Shown here: one piece after another, positions 1 to 5,589 of the stretch | Position numbering within the stretch: position 1 is the stretch's first letter | Layout: each line of letters opens with the position of its first letter | DNA from: Treponema sp. | GTDB lineage: Bacteria; Spirochaetota; Spirochaetia; Treponematales; Treponemataceae | Assembly: GCA_017622055.1 (NCBI GenBank) | Contig: JAGARY010000170.1 | Location: 1 to 10,167 of the forward strand | Length of the DNA: 10,167 bases | Reading direction: 5' to 3' | Made by a program: the position numbers and the translations under genes | Notes under the pieces: generated by a model | What the model saw: only the letters and a program-made list of their open reading frames with translations | What the model was told of the DNA's origin: nothing | Database searches by the model: none

Positions 1-1009
1 ATTCATTTTCTGCGCCATCTGTAGTTAGTGTTTGAAGCAATTGTTTTAATTCTTCGTCGTTATATCTTCCGTAAAGAAGTCTTCCATTTTGGTCTTGAAA
101 TTTTAAAATTTGATTCATGGAATAAAAATATGGAGATTTTGCAAGATTTGTTTGCAATTCTTTTAAAGCTTCGTCTCTTTTTTGTTCCTCTTGGAATTTG
201 TGTTTTAAATAAACAGATTGATTTTCACAAATTTGAATTGCTTGCAAAATATTAATATCATCAACTGTTCTATCTTGGATTTTTTCAAAATCTTGGCGAA
301 TTAAATACAAAAGTTGATTCCATAAATAATATGTGTCGCCTTCTGAAAATTCTACAAATTTGTATTCTTGAGAATCTACAAAGTCTTTGAAAAAGTTTTT
401 AATTCCAATTTCTTTTGTTGGATTTGAACCTCTAAGTTTTTTTAGAAAATAATCATGAAATTCTTCTTTTTTTAATATTTTTTTAATTTTTTTCTGTGCA
501 ACTTCAATTAAAACATTAATTGGAACACAGGCTGGAAGCAAAAGCGAAGGAATTTCTCTTTCAAAATCTAAGACGTAAAGAACTGGAGATTTTGGTGTAG
601 GTTTTTCAATTAGCGAAGCAATGTAGTTTTGCGAATATTTGTGTTCCAAAGCTGTAATTGGAAAAAGTTTTGGCAAATCTGTAATTAACGGAAAAAGTGT
701 TGTATCGCGAGTTAGACATTCTTTATATTGTTCGGCGAATTTTACTGCAAAAAATGAAATTGAAACAATGACTTTTTTGTTGTGATGTTGGATTACAGAA
801 ACTAAATGTTTATCTGCAAGACCTTGTAATTCTGCCGAAACTGTTTGTGCAGGATCTCCTAAATATTTAACTAATTCTGCTTGTTCTTCAATGTGATGTT
901 CTGCGTACTTTTTTATATATGCACAAAATTCTCTAAAATCAATAAATGGTGATTTTGTTTTTTCTGCATAATATCTAATAATTGAACTTAAATTTGATGA
1001 TGTTGCCAT
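1..1009 (-). CDS. Conserved-looking protein of unknown function, 3' end outside window
   Basis: The minus strand is open without a stop from an ATG at 1009 to the left edge, giving at least 336 residues; the C-terminus lies outside the window. The start is set by AGGAAA at about 1020-1015 and by a promoter just upstream (1028-1056). The protein begins MATSSNLSSIIRYYAEKT, has no signal peptide or obvious membrane segment, and reads as a soluble, mostly helical protein. The N-terminal part (FREFCAYIKKYAEHHIEEQA) resembles a small helical domain. The middle holds a strand-rich stretch (SPVLYVLDFEREIPSLLLP), and residues about 180-300 are lysine/glutamate-rich with coiled-coil character. I recognise no catalytic motif and no named family. 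Codon use matches the neighbouring genes, so there is no sign of recent transfer. It is divergent from hisC and need not share its function. Confidence 0.8.
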   Translation of the reverse strand, partial: MATSSNLSSIIRYYAEKTKSPFIDFREFCAYIKKYAEHHIEEQAELVKYLGDPAQTVSAELQGLADKHLVSVIQHHNKKVIVSISFFAVKFAEQYKECLTRDTTLFPLITDLPKLFPITALEHKYSQNYIASLIEKPTPKSPVLYVLDFEREIPSLLLPACVPINVLIEVAQKKIKKILKKEEFHDYFLKKLRGSNPTKEIGIKNFFKDFVDSQEYKFVEFSEGDTYYLWNQLLYLIRQDFEKIQDRTVDDINILQAIQICENQSVYLKHKFQEEQKRDEALKELQTNLAKSPYFYSMNQILKFQDQNGRLLYGRYNDEELKQLLQTLTTDGAENE

Positions 1010-1027
1010 AATTATTTCCTATTTTTC

Positions 1028-1056
1028 ATTTTACATTATCGGAAAATATTCAACAA
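1028..1056 (-). promoter_or_regulatory. Promoter for the leftward unknown gene
   Basis: Read on the minus strand, TTGTTG (1056-1051), a 17-bp spacer and TAAAAT (1033-1028) form a sigma-70-type promoter with a good -10 and a weak -35. The predicted start near 1021 leaves a 5' UTR of about 12 nt that still contains the AGGAAA ribosome site of the gene starting at 1009. The call comes from sequence match only. Confidence 0.5.
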
Positions 1057-1084
1057 GGATTAATTAATTAAGTTTTAAAATTAA

Positions 1085-1113
1085 TTGAAATATTGGCGTT
1101 AAAATCATAAAAT
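1085..1113 (+). promoter_or_regulatory. hisC promoter, possibly giving a leaderless mRNA
   Basis: TTGAAA (1085-1090), a 17-bp spacer and TAAAAT (1108-1113) match the sigma-70 consensus at 5/6 positions in each box. The -10 box ends only 6 bp before the hisC ATG at 1120, so a normal start site (+7) would fall on or next to that A. No Shine-Dalgarno sits at a usable distance. A 12-bp palindrome TTAATTAATTAA (1060-1071) lies between this promoter and the divergent one. Confidence 0.6.
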
Positions 1114-1119
1114 AGAAGT

Positions 1120-2283
1120 ATGTTAGTATCTAGTAGAATTAAAAATTTAAGTCCTTATGTTCCTGGTGAACAACCAAATGATAGAGTTTACATTAAATTA
1201 AATGCAAATGAAAATCCATATCCTCCAAGCAAAAATGTTGCAAAGAGTTTAATAAAATTTATAAAAAAGCATCCAGAAAAGATGGGATTATATCCTGATC
1301 CAGATTCTGTAAAGTTAAACGAAGCAATTGCAAAAATGCTTAACCAAAGTGGTGGTGTTCTTTGTAATGCAAAAGTGGAAGGAAAAAAAGTGAGTCCTGC
1401 AGAAAATGATAAAATTCCTTTTACTGTTACTTCTGATATGATTTACAGCGGAAACGGAAGTGATGAAGTTTTATCTTTTATTTTTTACGCTTTTTTTGAT
1501 TCAAGTAAAAAATTTGTTATGCCAGAATTTACTTATAGTTTTTATCCTGTTTATGCTGGTTATTATAATATTCCAATGGATTTAGTTCCTTTAAAAGATG
1601 ATTGGTCTTTGGATGTTGATAAAATGCTTGAAAATGCCAAAAATGATGATGGTGGAATTATTTTTGCAAATCCAAATGCACCTACAGCTTTGGCTTTGAG
1701 CAGAGAAGAAGTTAGACAAATGCTTGAAAAAGCAAATAAAGATGAAATTTTTATTGTTGATGAAGCTTATGTTGATTTTGGTGGAGAATCTTGTATTCCA
1801 CTTTTAAAAGATTATAAAAATTTGATTATTGTTAGAACTTTTAGTAAAAGTTTGTGTGGTGCTGGGCAGCGATTAGGTTATATTGTTGCGAATCCGGAAA
1901 TTATTAAAACTGTTTTTACTGTAAAAAATTGTGTGAATCACTTTCCAATTGATGCAATAAATCAAACTGCTGGAATTGCTGCTTGTAATGATGTGGCTTA
2001 TTATGTGGAAACTTCTAAAAAAGTTGTGGAAGAAAGAGAAAAATTTTATAACTTTTTGGTGGAAAATGGTTTTTATGTTACAAAGAGTAAAACAAACTTT
2101 TTGTTTGCAAAACATCCTTCAATTTCTGGTGATGTGATTTACAAAAAAATAAAAGAAGAAGGCATTTTGATTCGTCATTTTGCCACAAAAGGAATTGATG
2201 ATTTTGTTCGTATTTCCATTGGAACAAAAGAACAAATGGAAGCGTTGAAAAAAGCGTTTTACAAATTAAGAATGAAGAATTAA
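1120..2283 (+). CDS. hisC: Histidinol-phosphate aminotransferase (HisC-type, PLP fold type I)
   Basis: A 387-residue cytoplasmic PLP enzyme of the class I/II aminotransferases. HisC converts imidazole-acetol phosphate plus glutamate to histidinol phosphate; some relatives act on aromatic 2-oxo acids, and the sequence alone does not exclude that. Visible family features are an N-terminal substrate segment (SPYVPGEQP, LNANENPYPPS), GNGSDE (about 112-117) for PLP phosphate contact, NPNAPTA (184-190, in place of the usual NPNNPTG), DEAY with Asp214 and Tyr217, Schiff-base Lys243 in TFSKSL, Arg251 in GQRLGY, and Arg364 in FVRISIG for the substrate carboxylate. The length exceeds the usual 350-365 because of an extra segment at about 78-104, before the GNGSDE motif. 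The start is supported by the match of the N-terminus to the family and by the promoter just upstream. The last five residues and the stop codon are encoded by a heptamer repeat tract. Confidence 0.93.
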   Translation: MLVSSRIKNLSPYVPGEQPNDRVYIKLNANENPYPPSKNVAKSLIKFIKKHPEKMGLYPDPDSVKLNEAIAKMLNQSGGVLCNAKVEGKKVSPAENDKIPFTVTSDMIYSGNGSDEVLSFIFYAFFDSSKKFVMPEFTYSFYPVYAGYYNIPMDLVPLKDDWSLDVDKMLENAKNDDGGIIFANPNAPTALALSREEVRQMLEKANKDEIFIVDEAYVDFGGESCIPLLKDYKNLIIVRTFSKSLCGAGQRLGYIVANPEIIKTVFTVKNCVNHFPIDAINQTAGIAACNDVAYYVETSKKVVEEREKFYNFLVENGFYVTKSKTNFLFAKHPSISGDVIYKKIKEEGILIRHFATKGIDDFVRISIGTKEQMEALKKAFYKLRMKN

Positions 2284-2298
2284 GAATGAAGAATGCGG
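2264..2298 (+). repeat. Heptanucleotide tandem repeat (AATTAAG/AATGAAG) at the hisC 3' end
   Basis: Successive heptamers read AATTAAG, AATGAAG, AATTAAG, AATGAAG and then a degenerate AATGCGG that runs into the GC-rich element. Equivalently, a 14-mer TTAAGAATGAAGAA is repeated exactly at 2266-2279 and 2280-2293. The hisC stop TAA (2281-2283) is positions 4-6 of the third heptamer. A closely related tract lies at 4090-4131. Confidence 0.85.
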
Positions 2299-2417
2299 CA
2301 GGGATTGGAGCAGCGCCGAAGGCGTTCGCCAGAGTAAGCAAGCGTTCAGCTTGCGGCTGGCGAATGGAGCGAAAGCGGAACTGCGCAAAGCCCGATGGAA
2401 CTGAAAGTTCCAGCCGC
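2295..2417. repeat. GC-rich, hairpin-dense intergenic element, probably a dispersed repeat
   Basis: Positions 2301-2420 are 74/120 G+C (62%), in sharp contrast to the AT-rich genes on either side. The stretch holds several perfect inverted repeats: CGCC-GAA-GGCG (2314-2324); TTCGCCAG (2325-2332) with CTGGCGAA (2357-2364), enclosing GCAAGC (2338-2343) with GCTTGC (2349-2354); and TGGAACT-GAA-AGTTCCA (2396-2412). GCGGC (2295-2299) and GCCGC (2413-2417) bracket the whole as a possible closing stem. No convincing gene is seen, and no target-site duplication. The stems are not followed by T runs on the plus strand, so this is not a simple terminator. A REP/MITE-like repeat or a structured RNA are the main alternatives. 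No second full copy is present in this window. Confidence 0.6.
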
Positions 2418-2440
2418 CCGTAAAAAAAAAAGAGGTTTGT

Positions 2441-3136
2441 ATGAAGTTTTTGGTGATTAGCGATTTGCACGCTCATAATGATGTTTTGGACAAAATGGAT
2501 GCTCAGTTTAAAGAGGCTGATGGGGTTTTGTTTGCTGGTGATTTTGCGGAATGTTTTAAGCCAGAAACCGGAGCTGAAGCTTTAAAACTTTTGTGTAAAA
2601 AGCATGATGCAATTTTTGCGGTTTTGGGAAACTGTGATAATGAAGATTTTTTGGAAGATTTGGAAGCTCAGGATGTTTGTGTTGAAAAATCTTTGGCTTT
2701 TTTTGATGGTCTTGCTTTTGCGGGAAGCGGTGGCGGAACTGTTTTTACAGGAAAAACTGAATTTGAACGTTCGGAAGATGATATTTTAAGTGATTTTGAT
2801 ATTGTAAAAAATTCTATTGAGCAGTCTGGGGACGATTCTTTGTGGCAAAGTTTGATTTTGATTAGTCATAATCCTCCTCTTGCGCAAAAAGTTGACTCTT
2901 TTGATGGGGTGAATCACGCGGGAAGTACAAAATTTGCTGATTTTATTAAAGAAAATAAACCTTTGGCTGTTGTTTGCGGTCATATTCACGAAGGTCGTGG
3001 AATTGAATCTATTGGGGAAACTGTTGTAATTAATCCTGGTAGTCTTGGTGAAAATGGTTTTTATGCTTGGCTTGAAGTTGAAAAAGCTGGCGAAAATTGG
3101 AAAGTTGTAAATTCTGAATTGTGCGAAATTAAATAG
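2441..3136 (+). CDS. Metallophosphoesterase, YfcE/MJ0936-like phosphodiesterase
   Basis: A 231-residue cytoplasmic calcineurin-like phosphoesterase. All metal-ligand motifs of the family are present in order: SDLHAH (Asp8, His10), AGD (Asp34), GNCDN (Asn64, with Cys65 where GNHD proteins have His), SHNPP (His143), and GHIHEGRG (His181, His183), followed by NPGSLGENG near the C-terminus. Members hydrolyse phosphodiester bonds using two Mn/Fe-type metals; the physiological substrate is often unknown and is not deducible here. The start has AGAGG at 2431-2435 with a 5-nt spacer, directly after an A-run that closes the GC-rich element. It lies 21 bp from the next gene, so the two are probably co-transcribed, although their products act in different compartments. 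The length is slightly above the 165-190 of the shortest YfcE proteins. Confidence 0.88.
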   Translation: MKFLVISDLHAHNDVLDKMDAQFKEADGVLFAGDFAECFKPETGAEALKLLCKKHDAIFAVLGNCDNEDFLEDLEAQDVCVEKSLAFFDGLAFAGSGGGTVFTGKTEFERSEDDILSDFDIVKNSIEQSGDDSLWQSLILISHNPPLAQKVDSFDGVNHAGSTKFADFIKENKPLAVVCGHIHEGRGIESIGETVVINPGSLGENGFYAWLEVEKAGENWKVVNSELCEIK

Positions 3137-3157
3137 ATTTTTTTTTGAGGATTTTTT

Positions 3158-4102
3158 ATGAAAAGAAAATTGATTGCAAAAGTTTTTGTTTTTATTTTTT
3201 TGATTTTTTCTGGAAAAGTTTTTGCTGAAGAAAAAATTGCTCATTTGAGTTTTGTTTCTTTTAGAAATAATTTGAATTTTACTTTGGGGCAAGATTCTCA
3301 GGTGAATGCTGTTGAACGAAATTTAAAACCTTTTGCAATTAATAAATTTGAAACTACTTATGGCCTTTGGTATCAGGTAAAAGTTAAAGCTGAATCTATG
3401 GGATATTATTTTGCGAACCCTGGGCAGCCTGGTTCGGAAGGTCGTCGTGGTGAAAAAATTTCGGAAGAAAATAAATATTTGCCTGTTTCTATGATTACTT
3501 GGTATGACGCTGTTGTTTGGTGTAATGCTTTAAGTGAAATTCGGGGCAAAGAGCCTTGTTATAAATATGAAAATGAGGTTTTGCGTGATTCTTCGGCTTC
3601 GGCAGAATGTGATTTGGCTGTTTGTGATTTTTCTGCTAATGGATATAGACTTCCTAGTGAAAGTGAATGGGAATTTGCGGCAAGAAAAACTAAAACTGGA
3701 ATGCAAGCTGGGGACGAGGTGAGTGGTGTTGTTGCTTCTGGTTTGGAATGGAATCTTTTTGCTTGGTATAGCGATAATTGTGCAGAAGCTAGAATTGTTG
3801 GCACTGCGGGAGTTCCATTTTTGCCTGGTGAAGAAGTGATGCCTGGTTCTGGTAATGCAAATGCAGCGGGCATTTTTGATATGAGTGGAAATCTTTTGGA
3901 ATTTTGCTGGGATTGGTTTGAAGCTTATAAAAAAGATTCTGTTTATGGGCCTGCAATTGGATTTGAACGAGTGAGCCGCGGTGGAAGTTGGTCTCCTTAC
4001 ACACCGTTTTTGTATGCTGGAGACCGTTATTCCTACGACCCAAATGAATGCTATAATTATATGGGATTTAGAATAGCATGTAGTTTGGAAATTCAGAATT
4101 AA
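3158..4102 (+). CDS. Exported SUMF1/FGE-fold protein, probably not a formylglycine generator
   Basis: 314 residues. The N-terminus (MKRKLIAKVFVFIFLIFSG, then KVFA|EE) is a typical signal peptide with cleavage after about residue 23; there is no lipobox Cys, so a soluble periplasmic protein is expected. The rest matches the formylglycine-generating-enzyme/SUMF1 fold: FAINKFETTYGLWYQV, LPVSMITWYDAVVWCNALSE, GYRLPSESEWEFAAR, FDMSGNLLEFCWDWF, VSRGGSW (272-278) and MGFRIAC near the end. In true FGE the segment after GGS carries two catalytic, copper-binding cysteines. Here it reads SPYTPFLYAG (279-288), with neither, so FGE activity is unlikely. Treponemes carry many such proteins, thought to be non-enzymatic binding or structural folds. 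GAGG at 3147-3150 is 7 nt from the ATG. The last codons lie in a heptamer repeat. Confidence 0.85.
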   Translation: MKRKLIAKVFVFIFLIFSGKVFAEEKIAHLSFVSFRNNLNFTLGQDSQVNAVERNLKPFAINKFETTYGLWYQVKVKAESMGYYFANPGQPGSEGRRGEKISEENKYLPVSMITWYDAVVWCNALSEIRGKEPCYKYENEVLRDSSASAECDLAVCDFSANGYRLPSESEWEFAARKTKTGMQAGDEVSGVVASGLEWNLFAWYSDNCAEARIVGTAGVPFLPGEEVMPGSGNANAAGIFDMSGNLLEFCWDWFEAYKKDSVYGPAIGFERVSRGGSWSPYTPFLYAGDRYSYDPNECYNYMGFRIACSLEIQN

Positions 4103-4131
4103 GAATTCATAATTAAGAATTCAGAATTAAG
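4090..4131 (+). repeat. Six heptanucleotide repeats (AATTCAG/AATTAAG) at the SUMF1-gene 3' end
   Basis: AATTCAG, AATTAAG, AATTCAT, AATTAAG, AATTCAG and AATTAAG follow without interruption, so the period is also 14. The TAA stop of the upstream gene (4100-4102) is positions 4-6 of the second heptamer, the same register as at hisC. The remaining intergenic stretch (4132-4162) contains CGATCG and GGAGTTTCC but no clear terminator hairpin with a T run for either converging gene. Confidence 0.85.
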
Positions 4132-4162
4132 AGACGATCGGGAGTTTCCAAAAGAAAAATTA

Positions 4163-5212
4163 TTATTTTAATTTCTTTTCTTGTTTTTTGATTCTGCGTT
4201 TTTCGGCTTTTACAGATCGTCTTTGTTTTTTTGTGAGTTTGCGAGCTGATTTTCTTGCGTGGATTTTTTCTTTGTTGAAGTTTAAAAGTAGTGAGCACAA
4301 GAATACCGAAATCAAACATAAAACTGTGGCGATTATTACAGGAATGTAACCTGGTAAGTTTTCAAATGGCAATTTGTAGTTCATTCCAAAGAAGCTTGTT
4401 ACAAATGTTGGAGCCATCATTACAAGGTTGATTATTGCCAATTTCTTCATAACGTTGTTCAAGTTGTTTGAAGTAACCGAAGAAAATGCGTCCATTACGC
4501 CAAATAGAATGTTAGAGTATGTGTCTGCCATTTCAATTGCCTGGCGGTTGTCAATTTTTACTCCTTCTACAAAATCTAAGTCGTCTTCATCAAACTTAAT
4601 CAATTTTGTTGTACGCATTTTTTCTAAAAGCAAAGAATTACTTTTTAATGATGTTGTAAAATATACAAGGGATTTTTCTAATCCTAGCAAGAGCATAATT
4701 TCTTTGTTTTCAATTTCCATGCGCATTTCATTTTGAATGCTTGTAGAGCGGCGGTTGATTTCTTTTAAGTAGCGCAAAAAGTTTAAGTTTGCTCTGTTCA
4801 AAATTTGTACAATAAATGACGGAAAATCTGTTAGGCGAATGTTTCTAACTCTGTTTGCGCTAAAATCTTTTATTACTTCGCTGTCTGTCCAGCAAATTGT
4901 AATAATTACATTTCCTTTAATGATTATGCCAATTGGAACTGTGAAATATGGAGTTTCGGCAGCTGGGTCATAAACTGGAACTCTGACGATTGTTAAAATG
5001 TATCCGCCTTCACCGTCTTCAATGCGAGAAAGTTCATCTGGGTCAAGAATATCTAAAATGTGATCTTGTTCAATGTTGTATGTTTCTTGCAATTCTGTAG
5101 ATTCATCACGAGTAACATTTCTTGCATCAATCCACAATGGTAATGATGTGTCAATTTCTGATTTTTTTGTTCGGACAAAAAGTCCTTCAATTTGTTGCCA
5201 GTAAGTAATCAT
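4163..5212 (-). CDS. corA: CorA-family magnesium/divalent cation channel
   Basis: 349 residues from the ATG at 5212. An in-frame TTG at 5227 is possible, but GAGAGG (5225-5220) lies 7 nt upstream of the ATG and would be inside the longer version, so the ATG is preferred. CorA is a homopentameric inner-membrane Mg2+ channel with a large cytoplasmic N-terminal funnel and two C-terminal helices. The signature GMN is at 276-278 (FFGMNYKLP; the usual preceding Tyr is Phe). TM1 covers about 255-275 and TM2 about 288-312. N-terminal segments such as LDPDELSRIEDGEGGYILTI are typical of the funnel domain. The cytoplasmic tail after TM2 is unusually long and basic: 19 Lys/Arg in the last 36 residues. 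The gene converges on the SUMF1 gene. Its leader (about 5390-5213) contains a short ORF and competing stems, suggesting leader control. Co2+ or Zn2+ transport is an alternative to Mg2+. Confidence 0.93.
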   Translation of the reverse strand: MITYWQQIEGLFVRTKKSEIDTSLPLWIDARNVTRDESTELQETYNIEQDHILDILDPDELSRIEDGEGGYILTIVRVPVYDPAAETPYFTVPIGIIIKGNVIITICWTDSEVIKDFSANRVRNIRLTDFPSFIVQILNRANLNFLRYLKEINRRSTSIQNEMRMEIENKEIMLLLGLEKSLVYFTTSLKSNSLLLEKMRTTKLIKFDEDDLDFVEGVKIDNRQAIEMADTYSNILFGVMDAFSSVTSNNLNNVMKKLAIINLVMMAPTFVTSFFGMNYKLPFENLPGYIPVIIATVLCLISVFLCSLLLNFNKEKIHARKSARKLTKKQRRSVKAEKRRIKKQEKKLK

Positions 5213-5241
5213 TTTTTTTCCTCTCAAAGCAAAAATTTTAG

Positions 5242-5368
5242 AAAAAAAATGTCTCTTGAGCCTGTGAATTTTTGATGATTTTTTTTAGAAAACGAGTTTC
5301 AAGAGGCCATTTTTTGTGATTAAAATACAACTGGGATAACTGGATCCACCTTCCATAATTGGCCTCCT
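5242..5368 (-). promoter_or_regulatory. corA leader with mutually exclusive stems (candidate attenuator)
   Basis: In the minus-strand RNA, AGGAGGCCA (5368-5360), which is the Shine-Dalgarno of the short ORF, can pair over 9 positions (one G-U) with UGGCCUCUU (5309-5301). The overlapping CUCUUGA (5305-5299) can instead pair with UCAAGAG (5259-5253), which is followed by ACA and eight U (5249-5242), like an intrinsic terminator with a long 39-nt loop. CCUCUU (5306-5301) can also pair with the corA ribosome site GAGAGG (5225-5220). These pairings share bases and cannot all form together. I do not recognise a known riboswitch class (no M-box core). Confidence 0.4.
5285..5356 (-). CDS. Candidate 23-residue leader peptide upstream of corA
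   Basis: ATG at 5356 is preceded by AGGAGG (5368-5363) with a 6-nt spacer, the strongest Shine-Dalgarno in the window. The frame runs 23 codons to TAA at 5287-5285. The peptide starts MEGGSSYPSCILI and ends TKNGLLKLVF; it has no long run of one amino acid. It lies in the corA leader, 72 nt before the corA start. Its 3' half overlaps the sequence that pairs with its own ribosome site, so ribosome movement would decide which stem can form. The established precedent is the corL leader ORF in Salmonella corA mRNA, which couples leader translation to Rho-dependent termination; the mechanism here is inferred. It could also be a chance ORF in a structured leader. Confidence 0.4.
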   Translation of the reverse strand: MEGGSSYPSCILITKNGLLKLVF

Positions 5369-5396
5369 TTTATAAGATTTTTGAATGATTTTCTCT

Positions 5397-5426
5397 AGTC
5401 TATCATAAATTAACAAAAAAATTCAA
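5397..5426 (-). promoter_or_regulatory. Putative corA promoter
   Basis: On the minus strand TTGAAT (5426-5421) and TAGACT (5402-5397) are 18 bp apart, a moderate sigma-70 match (4/6 in each box). A start near 5390 would give a leader of about 178 nt containing the short ORF. An alternative -10, TATGAT, overlaps this region but lacks a well-spaced -35. Confidence 0.35.
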
Positions 5427-5427
5427 G

Positions 5428-5482
5428 AAAAGTGAAAAATTTTTAATTTTTTTTTATTTAACTTGCATAAATTTTCACTTTT
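5428..5482. promoter_or_regulatory. 11-bp inverted repeat between the corA and secretion-operon promoters
   Basis: AAAAGTGAAAA (5428-5438) and TTTTCACTTTT (5472-5482) are perfect reverse complements 33 bp apart. The left arm touches the -35 of the putative corA promoter; the right arm lies where a -35 for the rightward operon would be expected. This placement suits a pair of regulator sites acting on both units. The AT-rich composition makes chance similarity more likely than for mixed sequence. Apart from this, 5439-5471 is T-rich with nothing else recognisable. Confidence 0.35.
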
Positions 5483-5499
5483 GAGGGAATTATATATAT
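5472..5499 (+). promoter_or_regulatory. Weak candidate promoter of the secretion operon
   Basis: A TATATATAT run (5491-5499) could be the -10 region. TTTTCA (5472-5477) lies 15-17 bp upstream, depending on the TATATA register chosen, and is a poor -35 overlapping the inverted-repeat arm. A start near 5505 would leave about 130 nt of leader before the secretin gene. No better promoter is seen between 5380 and 5637. Confidence 0.3.
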
Positions 5500-5522
5500 G
5501 CACACAAATCAAGTTGTTTTTA

Positions 5523-5547
5523 TTTAGGGTTTAATACAAACCCTAAA
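5523..5547 (+). promoter_or_regulatory. Perfect 10-bp hairpin in the secretin-gene leader
   Basis: TTTAGGGTTT (5523-5532), loop AATAC, AAACCCTAAA (5538-5547). It is not followed by a T run on either strand, so a simple terminator is unlikely; a regulator site or RNA structure in the operon leader fits better. Confidence 0.55.
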
Positions 5548-5552
5548 AACGG

Positions 5553-5589
5553 CCGAGTCAAGGCCTTGAGCAAAGCGTGCCTTGACCGG
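5553..5589 (+). promoter_or_regulatory. GC-rich hairpin with internal palindrome in the secretin-gene leader
   Basis: GTCAAGGC (5557-5564) pairs with GCCTTGAC (5579-5586). Past a bulged A, CCG (5553-5555) pairs with CGG (5587-5589), giving 11 bp in all with a 14-nt loop. The left arm is also part of a 12-bp perfect palindrome TCAAGGCCTTGA (5558-5569), so two alternative folds exist. A small GACG/CGTC stem (5589-5592 with 5604-5607) follows. The region is much more GC-rich than its surroundings. It resembles no riboswitch that I know and may be a repeat or a regulatory RNA element. Confidence 0.5.

Noticed and set aside
28..255. 75-codon plus-strand open frame at the left edge.
   Set aside because: It lies wholly antisense to the long minus-strand gene that continues off the window and has no ribosome site.
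2078..2476. 132-codon minus-strand open frame across the hisC 3' end and the GC-rich element.
   Set aside because: It is antisense to hisC and the phosphoesterase start. The readable part is the structured GC-rich repeat, and no domain or ribosome site supports it.
5213..5227. Longer corA start at TTG 5227.
   Set aside because: Its extra codons cover the GAGAGG ribosome site of the ATG at 5212, which has ideal spacing.
5230..5400. M-box (ykoK) Mg2+ riboswitch upstream of corA.
   Set aside because: The conserved M-box core could not be recognised; only the local stems and the short ORF are seen.
5498..5527. Nine-codon plus-strand ORF (MHTNQVVFI) ahead of the secretin gene, preceded by GAGGG.
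   Set aside because: The spacing of 10 nt is loose, and the ATG overlaps the TATATATAT run that is the best -10 candidate, so it is probably not transcribed.
5523..5547. Intrinsic terminator.
   Set aside because: The hairpin is perfect, but no T run follows it on either strand.
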